64,000 nt of DNA from JAVHLK01 sp043806215 (GTDB lineage Bacteria; Desulfobacterota; Desulfomonilia; Desulfomonilales; Desulfomonilaceae): assembly GCA_043806215.1 (NCBI GenBank), contig JAZDHD010000324.1, positions 7,473 through 71,472 on the forward strand. Direction: 5' to 3'. The position numbers and the translations under genes were made by a program. Numbering within the stretch: position 1 is the stretch's first letter; every line of letters starts with the position of its first letter. Below the pieces are notes generated by a model, which did no database searches, had not been told where the DNA came from, and saw nothing but the letters and a program-made list of their open reading frames with translations. Of the stretch, positions 26,980 through 36,590 are shown in pieces.

Positions 26980-29946
26980 TTAGATCCCCAACGGCGCCTG
27001 CCACCGCTTCTTGAGTTCCCCAATGTCCGCGTTCACGACCACCCCGCCGCTTAGTCCCTCGACTCGAAGTTTCTGAGCTTCAATCGCCTCGCCGATACAC
27101 GCGCAAGGGAACCCGTCCAGCGCCTGCTCAAAACCGGCACGTGCATCCTGCCTGACGCCGACGAGAAACCGGCACGGTGTCTCGGAGAACAAGGCGACAT
27201 CGTCGCGGTCAACACCCTCCTGGGGTAGATCCGTCAGTCTTACGGCCGCTCCCAAAGCCCCGGAGAATGCGCTCTCCGCCAGCGCGGTTCCCAGGCCTCC
27301 GTCGGAAAGGTCATGACACGACCTGACGAGCCCGTCCAAAATCGCCCTGTGGAGAGCCCGATACATGGCGATTGCGCTCCCGGGATCGACAACCTTGGGC
27401 ACCTTGTTCCCTATGCGGCCTTTGGAGGCGAAGTATTCCGAGCCGCCGGTTTCGTCTCTCGTCGTGCCGAGCACGTAGATCAGGTCTCCCGGCCTCTTGA
27501 AGTCCGAAGTCACCGCCTTGCGCACGTCGGGCACGATTCCCACCGCGGAGAAAAGCACTGTGGGAGGAATGGAGATCTTCGTGTCGCCAATCCCGTAGTC
27601 GTTCTTCATACTGTCCTTGCCGGAGATGCAGGGGATCCGATAGGCGGTCGTGATGTCGTACAAGGCCTGGTTGGCACGGACCAGCTGAGCGAGCTTGTAT
27701 TCCCCGTCCGGCGTCTTTTCCGACTTGACGGGATCACACCAGCAGAAGTTGTCCAATCCGGCCATATGGTCGGGGTCCGCGCCCACGGCAACGATGTTGC
27801 GAACCGCTTCGTCGATGACCGCGGCCATCATCCAATAGGTGTCGATGTCGGAATACCGCGGGGCGATCCCGCATCCCACCGCGATACCCCGCATCCTGTC
27901 CAACAAAGGACGCAATACCGCCGCATCCCCCGGTCCGTCTTCGTCGGCACCGACCAAGGGTTTCACTACGCTCCCGGCCTGCACTTCATGGTCGTACTGA
28001 CGGATGAGCCGCTCTTTGGAACAGATGTTCCATCGTCCCATGAGATCCTTCAAAGTCGATGTCAAATCATCCGGGCACGGGAACTCGGGCTCCTCGTGGA
28101 CCGGCGGCTCCCATCGCGCGGTGAGGTGCATTGCCGGCAGTCCTTCGTGCAGGAAGTCCAGAGGCAGCAGTACGGCAGGCCGATTCTCCCAGAATACCGC
28201 GAAGAGCCCGTCATCGGAGTATTCGCCGAGGTCTGTCGCCTCGACATCCAGTTGTTGTGCAAGTTCCATGAATTCATTCAACTTCTCGGGCGGAACAGCC
28301 ACCGTCATCCGTTCCTGGGCCTCTGAAACGAGTATCTCCCACGGCTGGAGACCCGTGTACTTGAGAGGTGCCCGATCCAGAAAGAGCTTGGCACCGCCGG
28401 CTTCACGGGCCATTTCTCCCACGGAGGAGGACAGCCCGCCCGCGCCGTTGTCGGTAATGGATGTGTAGAGCCCCCGGTCACGCGCCATGAGCAGGAAATC
28501 GGTCATGCGCTTTTGGGTAATGGGATCCCCGATCTGAACCGCACTGACCGGTGACCCCTCGTGCAACTCTTCCGAAGAAAAGGTCGCACCGTGGATGCCG
28601 TCCTTGCCGATCCGTCCGCCGGTCATGACGATACGGTCTCCGGGGCGGGCGCGCTTTTCATGCGATGGTTTGCCGTTTATCACCGCGGGCATGATCCCGC
28701 CGGTTCCGCAATAGACCAGCGGTTTGCCGAGGTATCGATCGTCAAAGACCACGGCTCCGTTCACCGTGGGAATACCGCTCTTGTTGCCGCCATGCTCCAC
28801 TCCTTCCCGCACGCCCTCGAATACCCGGCGTGGATGGAGCAGCCTTGGAGGAATCTCCCCGTCGTAGTCCGGCGGAGCGAAGCAGAACACGTCGGTGTTG
28901 AAGATCAGCCTGGACCCCATCCCGGTTCCGAACGGATCCCGGTTGACCCCCACGATGCCCGTCAACGCACCGCCGTACGGGTCCAACGCCGACGGAGAGT
29001 TGTGGGTCTCCACCTTGAACACCAGATTCCATTCGTCGTCGAAGCGGATGACACCGGCATTGTCCTTGAACACGGAAAGACAGAAGTCACGCTCGCCCAG
29101 TTCCGACCGTATCCGCTGAGTCGATCCTTGGACGTACGTCCTGAAGAGGCTGTCGATCTCTCTGGTCCCCCCGGGTCCGTGATAGAGAATCCGGGCATTG
29201 AATATCTTGTGCTTGCAGTGTTCCGACCAGGTTTGGGCCAGCACTTCCAACTCACAGTCGGTGATCCGCTCCCCAAGGCCGTGTGCACGGCGCAGATCGC
29301 GGACGTCCCCGCGCTTGAAGTAATCGCGCAGGGTTTGCATTTCCCCGAGGCTCAGTGCAAGCACCCCTTCCCTGCTGATACGCACGAGTTCGTCATCGCC
29401 GACGTCCAGATCGAGCGAGCGGACAACGGCTTCTGCGTGCGAGGTCACCCGAGGAACGCCGATATGGGAACGGTCTTCCCCTCGTGCAAAAACTCTCCTC
29501 GTCTGGATGAGATCGTTGGCCAGCAGATCCCGGGCAATGGCGTCCGCGTCTTCCCTGGAGATATTGCCCGTGATGAAGTAGAGTTTTCTGGTGTACACTC
29601 CTTCATCCGGCGTGAATCGGATGCCCAATGTCCGCTCAACCGCTTCGCGTGCGGTCCTGCCCACGTTGTCGGTCACTCCCGGGCGAAAGCCCACCTCGAT
29701 GAGCCAGTTGCAGGGAATATCCAACGGTTCGTCGATGGCGGCGTCCTGCACCACGGGATCTCTGAAGACTTCTTCGGCAATGAGCGACAGATCGTCTCGG
29801 CTCAATGCACGGTCTATGATGAATCCGTCCGCAACGCGCAGGTCCCGGAGGTTAAACCCAAGATCGGTCGACACCCGCTTCATCATCCGTTGGCCGGCGG
29901 GATCTCGGAGCGCCGCTTTCAGGCATACTTCTATTCGATGGGGCAT
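26980..29946 (-). CDS. purL: Phosphoribosylformylglycinamidine synthase with N-terminal PurS-like region
   Basis: A 988-residue FGAM synthase, the ATP-dependent amination step of purine synthesis. The N-terminal 160 residues look like two successive PurS-type folds (RIEVCLKAALRDPAGQ and LIEVGFRPGVTDNVG). The PurL core then begins, with the catalytic SEHCKHK at 241-247. Later motifs (ETHNSPSALDPYGGA, DNGAGGLSSSVGEMA, SGKDSMKNDY) show two AIRS-like halves. The glutaminase domain of the long Gram-negative PurL is absent, so a separate PurQ must supply ammonia. Size is between the small PurL (about 730) and the large one (about 1300). It stands alone, unrelated to the catabolic cluster. Confidence 0.92.
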   Translation of the reverse strand: MPHRIEVCLKAALRDPAGQRMMKRVSTDLGFNLRDLRVADGFIIDRALSRDDLSLIAEEVFRDPVVQDAAIDEPLDIPCNWLIEVGFRPGVTDNVGRTAREAVERTLGIRFTPDEGVYTRKLYFITGNISREDADAIARDLLANDLIQTRRVFARGEDRSHIGVPRVTSHAEAVVRSLDLDVGDDELVRISREGVLALSLGEMQTLRDYFKRGDVRDLRRAHGLGERITDCELEVLAQTWSEHCKHKIFNARILYHGPGGTREIDSLFRTYVQGSTQRIRSELGERDFCLSVFKDNAGVIRFDDEWNLVFKVETHNSPSALDPYGGALTGIVGVNRDPFGTGMGSRLIFNTDVFCFAPPDYDGEIPPRLLHPRRVFEGVREGVEHGGNKSGIPTVNGAVVFDDRYLGKPLVYCGTGGIMPAVINGKPSHEKRARPGDRIVMTGGRIGKDGIHGATFSSEELHEGSPVSAVQIGDPITQKRMTDFLLMARDRGLYTSITDNGAGGLSSSVGEMAREAGGAKLFLDRAPLKYTGLQPWEILVSEAQERMTVAVPPEKLNEFMELAQQLDVEATDLGEYSDDGLFAVFWENRPAVLLPLDFLHEGLPAMHLTARWEPPVHEEPEFPCPDDLTSTLKDLMGRWNICSKERLIRQYDHEVQAGSVVKPLVGADEDGPGDAAVLRPLLDRMRGIAVGCGIAPRYSDIDTYWMMAAVIDEAVRNIVAVGADPDHMAGLDNFCWCDPVKSEKTPDGEYKLAQLVRANQALYDITTAYRIPCISGKDSMKNDYGIGDTKISIPPTVLFSAVGIVPDVRKAVTSDFKRPGDLIYVLGTTRDETGGSEYFASKGRIGNKVPKVVDPGSAIAMYRALHRAILDGLVRSCHDLSDGGLGTALAESAFSGALGAAVRLTDLPQEGVDRDDVALFSETPCRFLVGVRQDARAGFEQALDGFPCACIGEAIEAQKLRVEGLSGGVVVNADIGELKKRWQAPLGI

Positions 29947-30165
29947 GGTTCATTCCTCTAACGGTCTCATTCCCGCAAAGACGTGTGCCCCGATTATAGT
30001 CCAAGATTTTGGGGGGTCAATCATCCGCTCAAACAAAACTTGGAATCAGGCTTGACATATGTGGATTTGCGCCCGGACTACTATCGCCTTCTGAAGATTT
30101 GCCTCCAGGCGGCGATTCGTCTCGGTGCATTTGCGCAGAGGATTGACCACTTGACTGTGGTTGCT

Positions 30166-30352
30166 TAGGGGCTGTCACCCAATAGGCCCATCATCCCTCG
30201 GGCCTCTCGGTTCAGCGGTATGGCCGTGGGGGCCGCCGGCAATCGGGGGACATGATCCGATTTTGCGAGTGGCGCCATGCGACCTCGCAAAACTCGGAAT
30301 CGTGTCCCCCGATTGCTACTTGCAAGGTTTGTTTTGGGACAGACACTTAGAT
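30166..30352. repeat. Repeat family B copy 1, MITE-like hairpin element
   Basis: Left arm 30241-30270 and right arm 30285-30316 pair almost completely around a 14-base loop. The outer ends, TAGGGGCTGTCACCCAAT at the left and TTTTGGGACAGACACTTA at the right, are imperfect inverted repeats. A second copy lies at 47762-47915. Confidence 0.75.
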
Positions 30353-30489
30353 CAAGGCCCAATCGCGTGATGCGAACATCAAACCGCTCAACTCCTTCCC
30401 TCAACAGATCGTAGAAACGAATTCCGTCCGATTCGCCAAAAAAAATCTCCCGGCCGCGGGGTTGATGGCAGCCTGCTTCTTTGCTTACT

Positions 30490-30990
30490 GGAAGGGATGT
30501 GCGGTCTTCGTACGGTACGAACCGGTTGCCCCGGCAGTTGGGACGGCCACAAACGTTGGTGAATCCATGGCGACGCGGAGCGGATCGTCAGCCCCAGGTC
30601 CCTTGATTAAGGCAGGCGAGGGCACTACCCGAGCAGTACTCTCCGAGGACTCCTCGAAGGGAGAGTACGCTCTGAGCATGGAAGGTGATGGCCTCGGAAC
30701 GATAGGTACTAACGTGGCTCGTAGTTCGGAGTTCCGCAAAACTCCGCTGGGGCAGTCAGGCTCAGGAGTTCGGCAATGCGGAGCAGGCAGCGGCCGGGGC
30801 GTGCGTGAGCTGCCCGGCGTCTCCACGGACTGGAGAATCCTGTGGCTGATCAGTCCGCGCAGTGAGCACGTACTACGTGCATTCACAATGCCGGCTGTGG
30901 TCGTAATACTACCTTCCGTCGTGAGAGAACTGACACAATACACTCCTTACGCGGCTGCGTGGGTGATGCATGCTGTGGACAGGTTAAGCT
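30490..30990. other. Unexplained, palindrome-rich 500-bp region
   Basis: No frame here reads like a protein: the two longest open frames (30462-31037 plus, 30485-30943 minus) overlap and lack family motifs. Several strong local hairpins occur: TACTCTCC...GGGAGAGTA (30640-30670) enclosing GAGG/CCTC, CGGAGTT...AACTCCG (30727-30748), and GCACGTA-CTACGTGC near 30868. This could be a structured RNA or a decayed mobile element; neither is shown. The flank 29947-30165 has no gene that I can support. Confidence 0.3.
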
Positions 30991-31024
30991 CCATAATAGT
31001 CCGGTCCTGTCGTAACCCTGAACA

Positions 31025-31453
31025 CTACTTAATGTAATAGCCGGAAACCTTCCACCTTCCGTCTGAATTCAGCATCGGTACGACGGTTTCAACGGCGGAT
31101 TTCTTGTTCTCGAATGAACTGTCGAACTGTATCAAAAGGTATTTTCCATCAGGGCTTCCCGGCATCTGCGTCACAAACTTCTTCTCCTTGAGTTTCCGGG
31201 AGAGAACCTTTCCTAGAGGCTTCCGAAGCCCGGTAAGAGATCGGTCCCACAGGGATTTTTCCACTGCCGTCTTGAACGGCGAGGCCGCGTCCTCCCAGCT
31301 TTGATCATACTTTCCAGAATCCACCAGAGCCAACCAAGTCTCGGCCGCCTTCAATGCCCCGCTTTCATCATCCTCCGCAGCTCCGCCAAGCCCACACAGC
31401 GCCAACACAAGCGCGGCGACGGCAACAAATGCCGCCCAATTCTTGATTCTCAT
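31025..31453 (-). CDS. Exported DUF4019-family protein
   Basis: The 142-residue product starts with a signal peptide (WAAFVAVAALVLALCGLGGA, cut near AAEDD). The mature part has the DUF4019 pattern: AAETWLALVDSGKYDQSW, then a PLGKVLSRKL segment, PGSPDGKYLLIQFDSSFENK, the AVETV strand, and a final WKVSGYYIK. The family is periplasmic with no known activity. A Cys in the signal region (ALCGLGG) could be a lipobox, so a lipoprotein is possible. It lies 61 bp downstream of the hybrid kinase gene on the same strand and may share its transcript. Confidence 0.85.
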   Translation of the reverse strand: MRIKNWAAFVAVAALVLALCGLGGAAEDDESGALKAAETWLALVDSGKYDQSWEDAASPFKTAVEKSLWDRSLTGLRKPLGKVLSRKLKEKKFVTQMPGSPDGKYLLIQFDSSFENKKSAVETVVPMLNSDGRWKVSGYYIK

Positions 31454-31514
31454 CTATCGTTGTCCCTTCGGTACGTATCTTTGCTGATAACCGCGGACAT
31501 GAACTTAGCACATC

Positions 31515-34457
31515 TCATCCGCCGGAACCATAGACCGGACTCTCCGGGGGACCGGACTTATCCAGGGTTCTTCGGACGACTTGGAGAAGGTCCTTGACCT
31601 CAAACGGCTTATTGACGAACCCTTCGGCTCCTGAGGCAAGTGCATCCTTCATCGGACCGTTGGCCGAGTACCCGCTCGCTATTACCACTTTGACTCTCGG
31701 ATTGATCTTGAGAAGTTCCTCGAGGCAATGCTTACCTCCCATTTGCGGCATCATCAGGTCCAAAAGAACAAGGGCTATCCTGTCTTGGTTGGAACGATAG
31801 ACTTCGAGAGCCTCTATTCCGTTGGTTGCCGTCAAGACCGTGTATCCCGCCTTTCGGAGCAACTGTTCCCCGAACTTTCGAATGGATTTCTCGTCATCCA
31901 CAAGCAGGATGGTTTCAGTTCCAAAACCTGGCAAATGCCGGGTTGCGGCAACATCGTGTTCAATCTTGCCGACAACGGCAGGGAGATAGATCTTGAACGT
32001 GGTTCCCGCTCCGGGTTCGCTGTAACAGATGATGTGACCTTTGTGGCTCTTGACAATACCGAACACCATTGCGAGTCCGAGGCCGGTTCCTTCACCAGGC
32101 ACCTTGGTCGTGAAGAACGGCTCAAAAATATGCCCCATCACTTCCCTGTCCATCCCGTGGCCGGTGTCCGAGAGCGTAAGCAGGACATATTCCCCCGGTT
32201 CCACATCCAAATGGGTTCGTGAATAATCCTCATCAAGCGTTACGTTTGAAGTCTCAATGGTCAGTCGCCCACCGTCGGGCATGGCATCCCGGGCATTGAC
32301 CGCAAGGTTCAGAAGTACCTGTTCCAACTGCCCCGGATCTGCATTGACGGTCATCAGGTGATCGGCCAAGAGGATTTCAATTCGGATCATCTTGGGAATC
32401 GTCCGCTCAAGCATCTTTTGGACGCGTGTTATTTCATTGTTCAGGTTTACGGGGCGGGTGTCGGGCTCCAGCCTTCGGCTGAAGGCAAGAATCCTTTTGG
32501 CCAATTCACCGCCGTCCCTACCGGCCTGCCGTATGGCATGAAGTCCCTCGTAGTCCGGGTCTGTCGGTTTCTTGTCGAAGAGCAGCATATCCGAATAGCC
32601 AAGTATGACCTGAAGAAGGTTGTTGAAGTCATGGGCGATGCCGCCGGCAAGCGTGCCTATGGATTCCATCTTCTGGGCCTGAAGCAGTTGCCTCTGAAGT
32701 GCTTTCCGTAAGGTCAGATCTCGTAGGATACCCCGATACCCAATGATGCTTCCGTCTTTCCCAAGATGTACCGATGAGCTGAGCAGGCAGTGCACCTCCT
32801 TGCCGTCCTTCTTCCTCAACTTTACTTCAAAGTCTTTTACGAACCCTCTCTTTTCCATCTCTTTCAGGAACCTTTGGCGGTCGGCAGGATTAACATACAA
32901 TTCGCGGATGTCCTTGCCGATCATCTCCTCTTTCGTATAGCCAAAGAGGCCGCAAAAGGATGCGTTGGCATCCGTTATCTCTCCATCTCTCAAAACAGAG
33001 TGCACCCCGTCTATCGATTCTTCAAAGAGGGTGCGGTATTTTTCCTCACTCTGCCGCAGCAACTCCTCAGTCCGTTTGCGCTCCGTGACATCCACCAGCA
33101 CGCAGACGTTGCCGGTGATGCGACCATCGGGGTCATGAAGAGGCGAAGCGTAGATACTGTAATCGATCGGCGTTCCGTCGCGCCTTGCCCGTCTGACTTC
33201 CACGCCGTCGAGGGTCTTACCGCTGCGTATCCGTTCGCGAAAGCCTCTGAACTCCTCAAGACTATCCGCAGGCACGCTCGGGAGCAGGCGGCCCATGACC
33301 TCCTCGGCGCTCCACCCGAGCATCTTTTCAGCCGCCGGATTCCAAACCAATTGCACGTTTCCGTCCAGGTCCAAACCAGCGATGGCCGTCGGCGCCGCCT
33401 CGATGATGGCCCGGAGCAGGTCGTTCGTTTTCTGCAATTCCATCTCGGCCTGTTTGCGCTCGGTGATGTCCTCCGATATTCCAAGGAGGTATGCCGGCTT
33501 GTCGTTCTTGTCCAGGATCGGTATCTTCTTGGTGTGAAGTGTCCGTGTGCCTGTTTTCGTATCTATGGGCTCCTCGGGTATGTCATAGACTTGTCCGTTC
33601 TCCAGAACCTCCATATCCTTTTTCGTGAAGAAGTCCGCCTGCTCCTCGGGGAAGAAATCGTAATCGCTCTTGCCGATAAGGTCGTCCCTCGAAAACCCCA
33701 AGAGTCGCTCCCCGGCCCTGTTGAATCGGACAAACTTCAATTCCTTGGCATCCTTGATGAAAATCATGTCCGGAATGTTCTCGACGATTGACGACAAGAA
33801 CTCTTCCCTTTCTCTCAGTGCCTGCTCCGCCTTCTTGCGATCCTCCAGCGCGTTGGCCAGCTTGATGTTGCTATAGCTGAGATTGCCGATTATTCCCGCA
33901 AGAGCGGCGTAGAACGACATCGCTGCATCGACTTTCCCGCGGCTCCATCGGGGAACCCTGTCGAGCGCAGCGAGATACTCCTCCTCATTGAATCCATACC
34001 TGTGGGCTTGCCGACGGAATGCTTCGTAGTCGGGCATTTCGTCATCGAACAAGAATTGCCCCAGGAAGATATTGCCGACATGTCTGTCGCCCAACATGAT
34101 GGGCGTGGCCATATCCCACATGTTGTGCCTGCACCGATACAGCTTGAACGTCCCCACCGGAACGTTACGACTGAGTTCGAGATCGCTTTCGATGCACAAG
34201 CGGCGGGATTCCGGATTGGCCCGATGGAATTTCGTACAGATATCCTGCCAGCCCGTTCCCACCAACACGTTGCCGTGAAGATCAATGACGCCGATGCCGA
34301 CGTTCGTCAGTCGATAGAATTCATCCATAAGCTCCTGGATTTTTTCGCCGTCAATAATGTCGGAGAGTTCCAGTTCCTCCACATCGGTCTCCGGGGAGAG
34401 TATGGCATCAAGTTTCCGTCGAACGTTCTTTTTGCTCTCGCTCAAAGCTTCCTCCAC
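31515..34457 (-). CDS. Hybrid histidine kinase with PocR domain, three PAS domains and a receiver domain
   Basis: A cytoplasmic hybrid kinase of about 980 residues with no membrane segment. Order: a PocR ligand domain (about 35-205, with Cys-rich CTKFHR...RLCIESD and YRCRHNMWDMA, a family linked to small hydrocarbon or metal-cofactor sensing), three PAS domains (about 225-345, 350-470, 480-600), HisKA with IAHDFNNLLQVILGYSD, HATPase_c, and a C-terminal REC domain (ILLVDDEKSI, DLMMPQMGG). Start is uncertain: GTG 34457 gives the longest form, but GGAGG lies just before an in-frame TTG at 34445. No output regulator gene is adjacent, so the phosphorelay partner is unknown. Confidence 0.9.
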   Translation of the reverse strand: MEEALSESKKNVRRKLDAILSPETDVEELELSDIIDGEKIQELMDEFYRLTNVGIGVIDLHGNVLVGTGWQDICTKFHRANPESRRLCIESDLELSRNVPVGTFKLYRCRHNMWDMATPIMLGDRHVGNIFLGQFLFDDEMPDYEAFRRQAHRYGFNEEEYLAALDRVPRWSRGKVDAAMSFYAALAGIIGNLSYSNIKLANALEDRKKAEQALREREEFLSSIVENIPDMIFIKDAKELKFVRFNRAGERLLGFSRDDLIGKSDYDFFPEEQADFFTKKDMEVLENGQVYDIPEEPIDTKTGTRTLHTKKIPILDKNDKPAYLLGISEDITERKQAEMELQKTNDLLRAIIEAAPTAIAGLDLDGNVQLVWNPAAEKMLGWSAEEVMGRLLPSVPADSLEEFRGFRERIRSGKTLDGVEVRRARRDGTPIDYSIYASPLHDPDGRITGNVCVLVDVTERKRTEELLRQSEEKYRTLFEESIDGVHSVLRDGEITDANASFCGLFGYTKEEMIGKDIRELYVNPADRQRFLKEMEKRGFVKDFEVKLRKKDGKEVHCLLSSSVHLGKDGSIIGYRGILRDLTLRKALQRQLLQAQKMESIGTLAGGIAHDFNNLLQVILGYSDMLLFDKKPTDPDYEGLHAIRQAGRDGGELAKRILAFSRRLEPDTRPVNLNNEITRVQKMLERTIPKMIRIEILLADHLMTVNADPGQLEQVLLNLAVNARDAMPDGGRLTIETSNVTLDEDYSRTHLDVEPGEYVLLTLSDTGHGMDREVMGHIFEPFFTTKVPGEGTGLGLAMVFGIVKSHKGHIICYSEPGAGTTFKIYLPAVVGKIEHDVAATRHLPGFGTETILLVDDEKSIRKFGEQLLRKAGYTVLTATNGIEALEVYRSNQDRIALVLLDLMMPQMGGKHCLEELLKINPRVKVVIASGYSANGPMKDALASGAEGFVNKPFEVKDLLQVVRRTLDKSGPPESPVYGSGG

Positions 34458-34903
34458 CCGTCAGATCTCGGTGCGGGCCCGCAGGACGTTGATGTCACGG
34501 GACAAACCGCCTACCGGTTCCCCCAAGAGCCGCATTTTGTCCGGAGGGAAGGCATCGGGCCCAGCGGAACAGCCACATGACTCCTTCGTCCATCTCAACG
34601 CCGGCGGTCCCCGTGTAACACGACAGACTTCCAAGAGAAAAGATTGTCCTCTCCGGACACGCATCTCTCTTTTCATGGTAACCGAGCCTATGGGGTGAGT
34701 CAAATCTGTTCCAAGATGCACCACCGAAAATCGCAGGAGCGGTTTGGTGGGTCGCAGACCACCCGAATCTTCAACCGGTGCGGGAAGCCCCTCCGAAAAA
34801 AGTGAAAAACCTCCTTGTTTGATGGACTGGTAGGATATAGTCTCGTGGGGAAGTTCCCCTTTACGCCTGAAGTTGAGCCGTAAAGCGAAAGAGGAGGAAG
34901 GCG
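34458..34903. other. Intergenic region between divergent kinase and HEPN-MNT genes
   Basis: The 446-bp gap separates divergently transcribed genes. A TATAGT at 34836-34841 could be a -10 for the HEPN-MNT pair, with no well-spaced -35. A short minus-strand frame (34461-34676) is not convincing. No repeat of families A-C seen. Confidence 0.4.
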
Positions 34904-35314
34904 GTGCTTGATCTCAGCAGCATGGAAAAAGCCGTCAATGCCTTGGACGTCGCACTCGACATTTACGACCGAAATCCCTTGCCGGCAGATGCCCCCGAAA
35001 AGGTGGTATTACGGGACGGCGTCATACAACGATTCGAGTTTACCTACGAGTTGTCGTGGAAAATGCTCAAGAGGTACTTGGAGGAGTACGGCTTGGAGAG
35101 GCCGGACAGGTTGAGCAACCGGGATCTTTTCCGTGTAGGATATGAGCAGGAACTGCTCGACGACCCGGAAGAATGGTTCCTCTATTTGAGGATGCGGAAC
35201 CTGACGAGCCGTGCGTATGATGAGGCCAAAGCGACCCAAGTATTCCAAGCCGCGCGAAGGTTTCTTGCCGATGTGAAGGTCTTTTTTGAACGTTTGAAAG
35301 CTAAGAACGTATGA
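34904..35314 (+). CDS. HEPN-domain protein of a HEPN-MNT pair (nucleotidyltransferase substrate-binding, HI0074-like)
   Basis: A 136-residue all-helical protein with the HI0074 signature FEFTYELSWKMLKRYL near residue 43 and a later LTSRAYDEAKA. GTG 34904 has GAGGAGGAAG upstream. It overlaps the next gene by 4 bp (ATGA). Such pairs act as toxin-antitoxin systems: the HEPN protein is an RNase-like toxin and the MNT enzyme inactivates it by AMP transfer to a Tyr. The Rx4-6H catalytic motif of active HEPN RNases is not obvious here, so toxicity is not certain. Confidence 0.87.
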   Translation: MLDLSSMEKAVNALDVALDIYDRNPLPADAPEKVVLRDGVIQRFEFTYELSWKMLKRYLEEYGLERPDRLSNRDLFRVGYEQELLDDPEEWFLYLRMRNLTSRAYDEAKATQVFQAARRFLADVKVFFERLKAKNV

Positions 35315-35604
35315 TCGATATCCGACCCGACCATCTTGAAATCGTAAAGGCCATCCTCAGAAAACATGTGCCTGACGCCGAAGTGCGCGTGTTCGGCTCG
35401 CGGGTGACGTCCACGGCCAAGGATCATTCCGACCTGGACCTGGCAATCGTGAACGAGAAGCCCCTGGACTTCCGAACCAAGGCGCTTCTGGAAGAAGCAT
35501 TCGAAGAATCGGACCTGCCGTTTCGGGTCGATGTGGTGGATTGGGCTGCCGTGGGCGAAGAGTTTCGGCGCATTATCGCTGGGCGATACGAATGCCTGCA
35601 ATAG
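35311..35604 (+). CDS. MNT-type nucleotidyltransferase, partner of the HEPN protein
   Basis: A 97-residue minimal nucleotidyltransferase (HI0073/MNT type). The active site is visible: FGSRVTSTAKDHSDLDLAIV, with the GS-R motif and the metal-binding D-x-D, and a third acid in VDVVDW. Members transfer AMP to the HEPN partner and so neutralise it. The 4-bp overlap with the HEPN gene means coupled translation, as usual for this pair. Confidence 0.9.
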   Translation: MIDIRPDHLEIVKAILRKHVPDAEVRVFGSRVTSTAKDHSDLDLAIVNEKPLDFRTKALLEEAFEESDLPFRVDVVDWAAVGEEFRRIIAGRYECLQ

Positions 35605-35753
35605 CATTAGGAGCGGCTTTCACACCCAGATCCTCGTGCAGTTCGGCCGGGCTCAACGCCTGCCGTCCCTGCCCAAGATGCAGGGGGGGCGTCCATCGCC
35701 CCCGACCGATGACAAGACGCAGCTGCTGAATGTGTATTAAAGGAGAGACGATA

Positions 35754-36275
35754 GTGAAGAAGGCATTGTTGATGGTGTTCACCGGCGACGGCAAGGGCAA
35801 GACTACCTCGGCCTTGGGGCTGGCCCTCCGTGCCGCAGGTCACGGGATGAAGGTTTGCTTCATTCAGTTCATAAAGGGCTCGTGGAAGTACGGAGAGATG
35901 GAGGCGGTGAAGAGATTCGAGGATTTGATCGACTTCCATGTGATGGGCCGCGGGTTCACGTGGCGGTCGGAGGACCTGGAAAAAGACTCCGAAGCGGCAC
36001 GCCAAGCATGGGAATTTGCGAAGGAAGCCATGAATTCCAAACGATATCGACTCGTTGTTCTCGACGAGTTCACCTATCCGCTGATCTACGGGATGATCGA
36101 TCTTCCACCTGTCCTGGAGGCCTTGGCCGGCAGGCCGGCCGACCTGCATGTGGTGATTACCGGCCGTGATGCGCCGGAAACCCTGATTGCCGCTGCAGAC
36201 CTGGTGACGGAAATGCGGGCGGTCAAGCATCCCCTGGAAGCCGGAATCAAGGCCCAGAAAGGGATCGAGTTCTGA
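35754..36275 (+). CDS. cobO: Cob(I)alamin adenosyltransferase (CobO/BtuR type)
   Basis: A 173-residue enzyme that attaches the adenosyl group to cob(I)alamin, the last activation step for coenzyme B12. The P-loop is FTGDGKGKTTSALGLALRA at the N-terminus, and VVLDEFTYPLIYGMI and VITGRDAPETLI are CobO family blocks. GTG at 35754 follows AAGGAGAG by about 8 bases; an upstream ATG at 35730 has no ribosome site. No cobalamin riboswitch was found before it and no other cobalamin gene is near. The PocR-containing kinase 1.3 kb away may be coincidental. Confidence 0.92.
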   Translation: MKKALLMVFTGDGKGKTTSALGLALRAAGHGMKVCFIQFIKGSWKYGEMEAVKRFEDLIDFHVMGRGFTWRSEDLEKDSEAARQAWEFAKEAMNSKRYRLVVLDEFTYPLIYGMIDLPPVLEALAGRPADLHVVITGRDAPETLIAAADLVTEMRAVKHPLEAGIKAQKGIEF

Positions 36276-36282
36276 TGACAAT

Positions 36283-36435
36283 ACGAATCCCCGTAACTTC
36301 TCAAAAACCCCGGGCGAATTCCAAGAATTCCCCTCCCCGACCCTCCCCGCAAGCAGGGAGGGAGCGCTTCCCCCCGCTTGCGGGGGGATAAGAGGGGGGA
36401 AATGGCCCGGACTTATTGAGAAGTTACGAATCCCC
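36283..36435. repeat. Small inverted-repeat element (MITE-like)
   Basis: CGTAACTTCTCAA (36292-36304) and TTGAGAAGTTACG (36416-36428) are perfect 13-bp inverted ends. ACGAATCCCC occurs directly at both edges (36283-36292 and 36426-36435). The interior has C-rich and G-rich runs that pair (CCCCCCGCTTGCGGGGGG near 36370). It fills most of the gap between cobO and the next gene. Confidence 0.65.
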
Positions 36436-36590
36436 CACGTGCGCTCTCACCAATTGCGTCTTGACTTGAGCGGCCGGATCCCGAACAATTCAGGAGTCAA
36501 TTTCCGAACAAATCTTCGCTGTACGACAAGAACATGAGGATCGGAAATACGGAGAGCGTCGCGGCCGGATAGGTATTTCAGGGAGGTACA

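Noticed and set aside
30462..31037. Overlapping frames on both strands after purL
   Set aside because: Neither has protein character or a ribosome site; the region is better described as structured DNA or RNA.
34461..34676. Possible small gene just before the hybrid kinase
   Set aside because: Ends next to the kinase start but shows no motif, and ribosome support is weak.
35605..35753. Cobalamin riboswitch before cobO
   Set aside because: I looked for the conserved GCCACTG/B12-box elements and found none in this short gap.
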